Assembly (NCBI GenBank): GCA_002371755.1
Contig: DFGM01000046.1
Span: 1 to 19,515 of the forward strand
Source of the DNA: Verrucomicrobia bacterium UBA3750
GTDB taxonomy: Bacteria; Verrucomicrobiota; Kiritimatiellia; RFP12; UBA1067
Length of the DNA: 19,515 nucleotides
Direction of reading: 5' to 3'
The notes beneath the pieces are model-generated. The model was given only the letters and a program-made list of their open reading frames with translations, was not told where the DNA came from and did not search any database. Of the stretch, positions 14,078-19,515 are shown in pieces. Position numbers and translations under genes: made by a program. Positions within the stretch are counted from its first letter, which is position 1; each line of letters opens with the position of its first letter.

Positions 14078-15146
14078 GGCGATGAAAGCGGGCTCTCTCG
14101 CAATCGGAGGCGGAGCCAGGGTAAGCGTGCAGACGATGTCCAACATCGACCCGCACGACGCCAAGGCGCTTCTTGCGCAAGTGAAATCCTGCGCGGCTCT
14201 CGGTTGCGACATCTTCAGGCTCACAGTGCCGGATCTCGAGGCCGCCAAGGTGCTCGGAGAAGTCCGCAAAGAAAGCCCCCTTCCGCTTGTCGCCGACATA
14301 CATTTCGATTACCGTCTCGCCCTGGCCGCGATTGAGGCCGGCGTGGACAAGCTTCGCCTAAACCCCGGCAACATCGGCTCTCGCGACAGGGTTCAGGCAG
14401 TGGCGCGCGCGGCAAAGGCGCGCGGCATCCCGATAAGAATAGGCGTAAATCTCGGAAGCCTCGAACGCGATCTTTCGGATAGGCTCTATTCGGGCGAAAC
14501 CACTCCGCGGCGCATTGCCGAGGCGCTTGCCGAATCTGCGTTGAGGCACCTCAAGCTTCTGGAGGACGAGGGATTCTACGATGTCGTAATATCGGCCAAA
14601 GCGAGCAATGTTGCCTCCACACTCGCCACCTACAGGCTTTTGGCGGAAAGGACCGATTGCCCGCTTCATATCGGAGTCACCGAAGCCGGCACGCTCTTCC
14701 CGGGCACAATCCGTTCGTCGGTAGCCCTAGGAATACTCCTTTCCGAAGGAATAGGCGATACGCTCAGAGTGTCGCTCACGGACAAGCCGGAACGCGAGGT
14801 GAGGGCGGGAATCGAAATATTGCGCTCGCTGGGATTGCGCGAGCCGGGCCCTGCAATAACGAGCTGCCCCACCTGCGGACGGACGAAAGTGGATCTTTTC
14901 CGGATTGCCGCGCAAGTGGAAGACGCCATGGAGGCCTACAGTCTCGCGAACCCCGATCGCGCCGTGCCGCATGTGGCGGTGATGGGGTGCGCCGTGAACG
15001 GACCCGGCGAGGCGAAAGGCGCCGATGTGGCTCTTTGCGGAGGCGCCGGGGAGTTTCTCCTCTATATAAAAGGAAAAGCGGTTGCAAAGGTATCCGAAGA
15101 GGACGCCGTACGAAAGGTGATGGAATATGTTGATATTCTGCGATAA
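14064..15146 (+). CDS. ispG: 4-hydroxy-3-methylbut-2-en-1-yl diphosphate synthase (GcpE)
   Basis: IspG is a [4Fe-4S] enzyme that makes HMBPP from MEcPP, the penultimate step of the MEP pathway. The three cluster cysteines are present: C268 and C271 in ITSCPTCGRTKVD and C309 in VMGCAVNGPGEA. The TIM-barrel half includes VSVQTMSNIDPHD, LVADIHFDYRLAL and KLRLNPGNIG. At 360 residues it is the short bacterial form without the extra domain seen in plants and chlamydiae. I start at ATG 14064, behind a GGGGGCGG stretch and overlapping the rseP stop by 14 bp; the ATG at 14019 adds 15 residues of no homology. The next gene overlaps its end by 20 bp. Confidence 0.95.
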   Translation: MRQSRAMKAGSLAIGGGARVSVQTMSNIDPHDAKALLAQVKSCAALGCDIFRLTVPDLEAAKVLGEVRKESPLPLVADIHFDYRLALAAIEAGVDKLRLNPGNIGSRDRVQAVARAAKARGIPIRIGVNLGSLERDLSDRLYSGETTPRRIAEALAESALRHLKLLEDEGFYDVVISAKASNVASTLATYRLLAERTDCPLHIGVTEAGTLFPGTIRSSVALGILLSEGIGDTLRVSLTDKPEREVRAGIEILRSLGLREPGPAITSCPTCGRTKVDLFRIAAQVEDAMEAYSLANPDRAVPHVAVMGCAVNGPGEAKGADVALCGGAGEFLLYIKGKAVAKVSEEDAVRKVMEYVDILR

Positions 15147-16632
15147 CATTGTGGCGATCATGGTGGCGCTTCTGGCGTGCACCTATGCGTGGCTGTTCGG
15201 TGGAATAGTGGCGGATTCGCTCGTGGGCACGATTCCCTGGATCTGGGTGATTCTCCTCGAATGCATGCTCTGCTTCCCGCAACGCCACTCCGACGAAACT
15301 TCGTATGTGGCGCGCGAAAGGGCCTGGCGCACCCTCAAAAAAGATCCTCTTACATGGGTCGTGGCGGGCTTTTCGCTGCTTCTGCTGATACCTTTCGTCA
15401 ACACCGGGCTTTGCCCGATATGCGATTATCCGCTTATCGCGCAAGGCGTATCGCCCGATCCTGCAGTGCCGTTCCTGCCGTGGTGCGTCAACAGGTGGAA
15501 CCATCTCAACGTGGTGATGTGGTTCATTCCGGCACTCACAGCCATGCTTGCCACAAAGCACTGCCTCGCCAAGCGCGGCAAGAGGCTCGTAATCGAGATT
15601 GTGGTGTGGAGCGGCGCACTTCTCGCCGTCCTTGGATTCGTGCAGCAGGTTTTAGGCGCAGAGACCCCCCTCTGGTCTGACATCTTCGGCGAACGCCGCA
15701 CATATTTCTTCTCTACTTTCGGCTATCCGAACATGGGCGGCGACTACTTTACCACTATTTTCGCCCTCGCCATCGGACTTTGGCGCTGGAGATTCGACAA
15801 GATTCGCAAGGACGCGAAATCCCATTCCGGCAGCGGCGGCAAGAGCGGGCACAAGGTCTTCTGGCGCAAGCATTTCATGCTCATCCCGGCGGTAATCTGC
15901 TTTTTCGCGGCTTTAACCACGCTTTCGCGCGCGGCTATCATCCTCGTGACGCTGCTTGCGATACTGTTCTTCGCCCATACGTTCATGTGCATATTCGTGA
16001 CACTCCCCAAGCCAAAGCGCGTAAAGGCTTGCGCGTGGAGTCTCTTCGCCCTTATAGGCATTCTACTGTCCGTCGTGATGTTCATGCCGGAGGATTTGCA
16101 GAACGAGGTGGACACCCTAAACACGGATGCAGTCCTCGAACGCGTCACCGGCAAGGGTCAATACCATGTGCGCGTGGCGACCGAACTCTGGAAAGACGCG
16201 CCCCTCTTTGGCATAGGCGGCTGGGGCTACAAGCACCTGTGCCTCTCCAAGATGACCGAAGACGAACTCAAGCACATCCAGCAGGTGGGCGGCGTAAACG
16301 TCCATAACGACTATCTCCAGTTCCTTGCCGAGCATGGTATTGCCGGGTTTGGCTGCCTTGTGGCGATTGTGGTGATGCTTGTTTGGCCGCTCGGCAGGGT
16401 ATGGAGGGCGCTCATGAACACAGTCCGCTTCTCCACCTCCCGGCACAAGCCGCCCAAACCGGTGGCGATATTCGTGCTGCCCGCGCCCGTATTCTGCATA
16501 CTCGCCGCGGCGGTTGCTTCCTTTATCCACGGCTTCGGGGATTGCCCGTTCAGGAGTCCTGCCGTGCTCACCCTCTTCTTTGTGGAACTCGCGGCAATGG
16601 ACGGCTTCCTCCCCAAGTTGCGAGAAGAATAA
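15127..16632 (+). CDS. O-antigen ligase/polymerase-like membrane protein (Wzy_C family)
   Basis: This 501-residue protein has about ten or more hydrophobic segments spread over its length. It carries the WaaL/Wzy_C pattern: a TLSRAAIILVTLLAIL helix (264-280), then a large loop with YHVRVATELWKDAPLFGIGG (346-365) and VHNDYLQFLAEHGIAGFG (392-409), the region that includes the catalytic His in O-antigen ligases. FGYPNMGGDYF (198-208) matches the other conserved stretch of the family. Such proteins join or polymerise undecaprenyl-linked glycans on the periplasmic side, or transfer them to lipid A core or to protein. Which of these it does cannot be told from sequence. A C-rich motif, CPICD (96-100), is unusual. 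It overlaps ispG by 20 bp and precedes dapL by 21 nt, so it is translationally coupled into the chain; linkage to isoprenoid supply makes sense because undecaprenyl phosphate is the glycan carrier. Confidence 0.8.
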   Translation: MLIFCDNIVAIMVALLACTYAWLFGGIVADSLVGTIPWIWVILLECMLCFPQRHSDETSYVARERAWRTLKKDPLTWVVAGFSLLLLIPFVNTGLCPICDYPLIAQGVSPDPAVPFLPWCVNRWNHLNVVMWFIPALTAMLATKHCLAKRGKRLVIEIVVWSGALLAVLGFVQQVLGAETPLWSDIFGERRTYFFSTFGYPNMGGDYFTTIFALAIGLWRWRFDKIRKDAKSHSGSGGKSGHKVFWRKHFMLIPAVICFFAALTTLSRAAIILVTLLAILFFAHTFMCIFVTLPKPKRVKACAWSLFALIGILLSVVMFMPEDLQNEVDTLNTDAVLERVTGKGQYHVRVATELWKDAPLFGIGGWGYKHLCLSKMTEDELKHIQQVGGVNVHNDYLQFLAEHGIAGFGCLVAIVVMLVWPLGRVWRALMNTVRFSTSRHKPPKPVAIFVLPAPVFCILAAAVASFIHGFGDCPFRSPAVLTLFFVELAAMDGFLPKLREE

Positions 16633-16653
16633 CAACGAAAGGCAAACACCGAC

Positions 16654-17889
16654 ATGCTCCATGTAAACGAAAACTACTCGAAAATCCAGGCGAGCTACCT
16701 TTTTACGGAAATAGCGCATCGCGTCGCAGCGCATCAGGCGGCAAATCCCGGCGCGAAGATAATCCGCCTCGGAATAGGCGATGTCACCGAACCCCTCGCA
16801 CCTGCCGTCGTGGAAGCCATGCACAAGGCGGTGGATGACGAAGCCGGGCGCGAGCACTTCCACGGCTACGGTCCCGAGCAAGGCTATGCCTTTTTGCGCG
16901 AAAAAGCCGCGGAAGCAGACTTCAAGGCGCGCGGGGTGGATATCCAGGCCGACGAAATCTTCATTTCCGACGGCGCCAAGTGCGATTGCGGAAACATTCA
17001 GGAACTCTTCGCAGACGATGTCGCCATCGCCGTGGGCGATCCCGTCTATCCCGTCTATGTGGATACGAATGTAATGGCTGGCCGCACCGGAAAGAACGAA
17101 GGCGGCAGATATTCCGGCCTTCAGTATCTGACGTGCAACGCGGCAAACGGCTTCGTGCCCTCGCCCGCCTCGCTCGATCCGGCCCAGCCGAAGCCCGACA
17201 TCGTCTACCTTTGCTACCCGAACAACCCCACCGGCGCCGTCGCCACTCTCGACCAGCTCCAGGAATGGGTCGATTGGGCCAGGGCGAATAAGGCTCTTAT
17301 CCTTTTTGATGCCGCCTATGAGGCGTTTATCCGCGATCCCGCAATCCCACACTCCATCTACGAGTGCACAGGTGCGAGGGAGTGCGCCATCGAGTTCCGC
17401 TCCTATTCGAAGACCGCAGGCTTCACGGGCATCCGCTGCGGCTACACCGTCGTTCCGAAGGGGCTTATGGCCTATGCGGCCGATGGTTCCCAGGTGGAAT
17501 TGCGCCCGATGTGGACTCGCCGCCAGACCACGAAGTTCAATGGCGCCAGCTACATCACCCAGCGCGGGGCCGAGGCCATATATTCCAAGGATGGCGCAGA
17601 ACAGACAAAGGCGACTATCGACTTCTATCTCGAAAACGCCAAACTCGTCAAAAACGCCCTCAAGGACCTCGGATATACAGTTGCAGGCGGCGACAATTCG
17701 CCTTACATCTGGGTGGATGTCAAGGGTTCTTCATGGGATTTCTTCGACAAGCTCCTCAAGGAAGCGAATGTCGTGACCACCCCGGGCGCCGGGTTTGGGC
17801 GCGCTGGCGAGGGTTATATCCGTATTTCCGCCTTCAATTCGCGCGAGAACGTGCTTGAGGCCATCGAACGCCTCAAGAAAACGCTCTAA
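16654..17889 (+). CDS. dapL: LL-diaminopimelate aminotransferase
   Basis: DapL turns tetrahydrodipicolinate and glutamate directly into LL-diaminopimelate, bypassing the succinyl or acetyl branch of lysine and peptidoglycan synthesis. This 411-residue protein has the family's exact length. Residues show the N-terminal NENYSKIQASYLFTEI, IIRLGIGDVTEPL (36-48), ISDGAKCDCGNIQE (104-117), the CYPNNPTGA loop (187-195), FDAAYEAFI and the PLP lysine K253 in SYSKTAGFTGIRCGY. DapL occurs in plants, Chlamydiae, spirochaetes, Verrucomicrobia, some archaea and others, and is the best taxonomic hint in the window. Only a weak ribosome site (AAAGG) precedes the ATG. It is followed 25 nt later by the pyrophosphatase. 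Confidence 0.96.
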   Translation: MLHVNENYSKIQASYLFTEIAHRVAAHQAANPGAKIIRLGIGDVTEPLAPAVVEAMHKAVDDEAGREHFHGYGPEQGYAFLREKAAEADFKARGVDIQADEIFISDGAKCDCGNIQELFADDVAIAVGDPVYPVYVDTNVMAGRTGKNEGGRYSGLQYLTCNAANGFVPSPASLDPAQPKPDIVYLCYPNNPTGAVATLDQLQEWVDWARANKALILFDAAYEAFIRDPAIPHSIYECTGARECAIEFRSYSKTAGFTGIRCGYTVVPKGLMAYAADGSQVELRPMWTRRQTTKFNGASYITQRGAEAIYSKDGAEQTKATIDFYLENAKLVKNALKDLGYTVAGGDNSPYIWVDVKGSSWDFFDKLLKEANVVTTPGAGFGRAGEGYIRISAFNSRENVLEAIERLKKTL

Positions 17890-17914
17890 AGTGCACAAAA
17901 AGGACCCGTTTCGC

Positions 17915-19198
17915 ATGAAAACATTCATTTGCGGACACCGCAACCCCGATACCGACTCGGTCGCGAGCGCCTATGCGCTCGCCGATCTGAGGCGGCGCAC
18001 CGGCATGGATGATGTGGAGGCAATCTGCGCAGGACGCCTCCCGGCGAAAGCGAAATGGGTCTTTGAACACTTTGGCGTGGAGCCCGTAAGGGCAAAAATG
18101 GATGTATATGTAAGAGTGCGCGACCTCATAACCCCGGGACTGCCGATGATCGATTCCTCGGTCCCCCTCGTCGATGCGCTCCGCCAGCTTGAAGCTTCCG
18201 GCGAATCCTCCCTCCCCGTCCGCAACGGCGAGGGTGTCTTTATCGGTATGCTTTCGCCAGCCAAACTCTTATCCTTATTTATAGGAAAGGCCGATTTGAC
18301 CATTCCCGTGGGCGCAGCTCCCCTCCACCACTGTTCGCAAGTGCTCGCCGATAGCGATAAAGTCCATGACATACGCTCGATATGCATCCGCAACCCGCAC
18401 AACCATTTCCCCGTGGTGGACGAGGCGGGAAGGCTCGTGGGCACCGTCTTGAAGCGCGCTTTCGCCGAAGAACCGCCCTACCGCATGATTCTTGTCGACC
18501 ATAACGAGACCGACCAGGGCATTCCGGGACTGGAGGAAGTGCCGGTCGTAGAGGTGGTGGACCATCACCGTATCGCCTTTGCCGCCACAAAAGCGCCCAT
18601 TCGCTATACAGCCGATGTGGTTGGCTCCACCTGCACCCTAGTCGCAAGAATGTTCCGTGCCGCCGGCGAACGCCCTTCCAGGCAGACCGCCGGAATCCTT
18701 TTGGCGGGTATAGTCGCAGATACTCTCCTTTTCCAATCCCCCACCTCCACGGCGGAAGACCGCTCCATGAGCACCTGGCTCGAGAAAATATGCGCCGAAA
18801 CCGCCGAATCGGTGATGGCGGGCATGATGGCCGTGGATTCTCCGCTCGCCTCCATGAGCGCCGACCAGGCCCTCGCAAGCGACTCCAAGCTCTATGCCGA
18901 GGCCGGGAAACGCTTCATGCTGGCCCAGATCGAGGAGACAAAGTTCGCCCTCTTCCATAAACACGCCGCCGAATTGGCTGACGCGATGGATAAATCCATC
19001 GCGGCCAACGCCCTCGACTTCATGGCGCTTATGGTCACGGACCCCGTCCGCGGCAACTCGGAACTCCTTTTCCGCGGCGACAAAGCCGTCTCCCGCGCTC
19101 TCCCTTACCGCAAAGGCCCGGACGGCACTTTCCTGATGCCCGGCGTCCTTTCCCGTAAAAAGCAACTCCTCCCGGAAGTCCTCTCGGCGCTTGGTTGA
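17915..19198 (+). CDS. ppaC: Family II (DHH) inorganic pyrophosphatase with two CBS domains
   Basis: This cytoplasmic enzyme hydrolyses pyrophosphate to phosphate using Mn or Co ions. The 427-residue chain has the DHH-type motifs GHRNPDTDSV (7-16), LVDHNETD (193-200), VVDHHRI (214-220) and GIVADTLLFQSPT (265-277), followed by the DHHA2 C-terminal domain. Between the first and second motifs are two CBS modules, about 66-121 and 130-182 (SICIRNPHNHFPVVDEAGRLVGTVLK). They form a Bateman pair that in CBS-PPases binds adenine nucleotides and controls activity. There is no DRTGG domain between the CBS modules, unlike in some clostridial relatives. I start at ATG 17915, preceded by AAAAAGGA at 10-nt spacing; an in-frame upstream extension has no homology. 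It is the last gene before the repeat region. Confidence 0.94.
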   Translation: MKTFICGHRNPDTDSVASAYALADLRRRTGMDDVEAICAGRLPAKAKWVFEHFGVEPVRAKMDVYVRVRDLITPGLPMIDSSVPLVDALRQLEASGESSLPVRNGEGVFIGMLSPAKLLSLFIGKADLTIPVGAAPLHHCSQVLADSDKVHDIRSICIRNPHNHFPVVDEAGRLVGTVLKRAFAEEPPYRMILVDHNETDQGIPGLEEVPVVEVVDHHRIAFAATKAPIRYTADVVGSTCTLVARMFRAAGERPSRQTAGILLAGIVADTLLFQSPTSTAEDRSMSTWLEKICAETAESVMAGMMAVDSPLASMSADQALASDSKLYAEAGKRFMLAQIEETKFALFHKHAAELADAMDKSIAANALDFMALMVTDPVRGNSELLFRGDKAVSRALPYRKGPDGTFLMPGVLSRKKQLLPEVLSALG

Positions 19199-19221
19199 GG
19201 CAAAGCGCACCGACCCTGAAC

Positions 19222-19367
19222 CCAATGGGCATGGGTCGGGAATCCAATGCCCATTGGTCGCGAATTCAATGCCCATTGGATTCCAATTCAATGCCCATTG
19301 GATTCCGGTTCAATGCCCATTGGATTCCGGTTCAATGCCCATTGGATTCCCGGCCCATGGGCATTGG
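19222..19367. repeat. Array of seven 22-bp-phased palindromic units
   Basis: The 13-bp core CAATGCCCATTGG occurs exactly at 19245, 19267, 19289, 19311 and 19333, always 22 bp apart. The core is an imperfect palindrome, CAATG-CC-CATTG. Spacers are 9 bp and similar (ATTCCGGTT in the best copies). The array is bordered at the same 22-bp step by two altered units, CCAATGGGCATGGG at 19222-19235 and CCCATGGGCATTGG at 19354-19367, in which the centre is GGG instead of CCC. It is too short and too regular for a CRISPR array, since the spacers repeat as well. It could be a multi-site protein-binding array, an iteron-like element or a mobile palindromic repeat family. Confidence 0.9.
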
Positions 19368-19385
19368 ACGCACAACGACATCGGC

Positions 19386-19467
19386 AGGGCGGTGAGCCCC
19401 CTGCCCGCCGCGTCGTCCGGCGCCGCGGTAGGGCGGCGAGACCCCTCGCCGCCGCGTCGTCCGGCGC
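19386..19467. repeat. Two copies of a 38-bp GC-rich repeat, 44 bp apart
   Basis: Bases 19386-19423 and 19430-19467 agree at 34 of 38 positions. Each begins AGGGCGG and ends with the identical GCCGCGTCGTCCGGCGC. The period of 44 bp is twice that of the neighbouring palindrome array. Each copy can fold: the second has a perfect stem; the first pairs GGCAGGG (19383-19389) with CCCTGCC (19399-19405). Confidence 0.8.
19432..19453. repeat. Perfect 9-bp GC-rich hairpin (REP-like)
   Basis: GGCGGCGAG (19432-19440), an ACCC tetraloop and CTCGCCGCC (19445-19453) form a very stable stem-loop. No run of T follows on either strand, so it is more like a repetitive extragenic palindrome than a standard rho-independent terminator, though it could still stall polymerase or protect mRNA ends. 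Confidence 0.6.
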
Positions 19468-19515
19468 ACCCCTACCTCACCCCTCGTGAGTCCCAGTTTG
19501 TCAAATAGAAAGTGC

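Larger units (their letters stand above)
19199..19515. other. Non-coding right-end region filled with repeats
   Basis: No gene is supported in these 317 bases. Open frames exist here only because the 22-bp units repeat without stops. The contents are a phased palindrome array (19222-19367), a pair of GC-rich hairpin repeats (19386-19467) and about 48 unremarkable bases at the end. No terminator with a T-tract was found behind the pyrophosphatase gene. Confidence 0.75.

Noticed and set aside
17795..17914. Upstream extension of the pyrophosphatase gene inside dapL
   Set aside because: The DHH-family N-terminus (MKTFICGHRNPDTDS) starts at 17915 with a ribosome site; the earlier part is dapL read in another frame.
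19222..19367. Reading the phased array as a CRISPR array
   Set aside because: Units of 13 bp with 9-bp near-identical spacers do not match CRISPR repeat and spacer sizes, and the spacers are not unique.
19222..19467. Replication origin with iterons
   Set aside because: No rep or dnaA gene and no DnaA-box cluster or A/T-rich unwinding region is visible beside the repeats; the possibility stays open only if the flanking sequence to the right shows one.
19191..19508. Several plus-strand open frames of 66-105 residues through the right-end repeats
   Set aside because: They are periodic translations of the 22-bp units, open in more than one frame, and begin within or next to the pyrophosphatase stop.

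Overview
The window looks like a chromosomal segment of an uncultured, saccharolytic Gram-negative bacterium. The best guess is the PVC superphylum (Verrucomicrobiota, Kiritimatiellota or Lentisphaerota). That placement is inference from the gene set: LL-diaminopimelate aminotransferase, type III glutamine synthetase, the MEP isoprenoid pathway, an O-antigen-ligase-like protein and secreted plant-glycan enzymes. No rRNA, tRNA or phylogenetic marker analysis backs it. The coding density is high and the strands form two blocks, minus from 1 to 8793 and plus from 8920 to 19198.

Left edge (1-2213, minus strand). The N-terminal 361 residues of a fused HD-nuclease/helicase Cas3 run off the left end, so the rest of a type I CRISPR-Cas locus should lie outside the window. 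The cas3 start overlaps by 8 bp the stop of a gene for an XRE-type helix-turn-helix protein with an ImmA/IrrE-like C-terminal domain. In that domain the HExxH zinc motif has become YELGS. This pair has a strong-looking promoter (A/T-rich upstream element, TTGACA, 18 bp, TATACT) with an inverted repeat between its boxes. The promoter sits so close to the regulator's ATG that the mRNA should be nearly leaderless. I consider this the most interesting part of the window: a candidate dedicated, possibly self-regulated control gene translationally coupled to cas3.

Middle (2214-8793, minus strand). After a short non-coding stretch with small palindromes, a candidate terminator and a degenerate duplicate of a gene's 3' end, there is a run of five genes. 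In transcription order these are a CE7-type acetyl esterase, a GH27 glycosidase, a GH127 beta-L-arabinofuranosidase, a CysK-type PLP enzyme and a YbgC-like thioesterase. The first three carry signal peptides and make a small cluster for debranching an arabinose- or galactose-containing, acetylated glycan. No SusC/SusD pair, transporter or regulator accompanies them inside the window.

Right (8920-19198, plus strand). Type III glutamine synthetase comes first, with a promoter whose -10 box is 8 nt from the ATG. A small MscS channel follows, and then a compact chain of dxr, rseP, ispG, an O-antigen-ligase/polymerase-like membrane protein, dapL and a CBS-domain family II pyrophosphatase. Three junctions in the chain overlap by 13-20 bp, so these genes are probably co-transcribed. 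They join isoprenoid precursor supply, envelope proteolysis, surface glycan assembly and the lysine/peptidoglycan branch.

Right edge (19199-19515). This stretch is non-coding and consists of repeats: seven exactly 22-bp-phased palindromic units, then two copies of a GC-rich hairpin-forming element 44 bp apart. One palindrome in the cas3-side intergenic region matches the array core at 12 of 14 positions.
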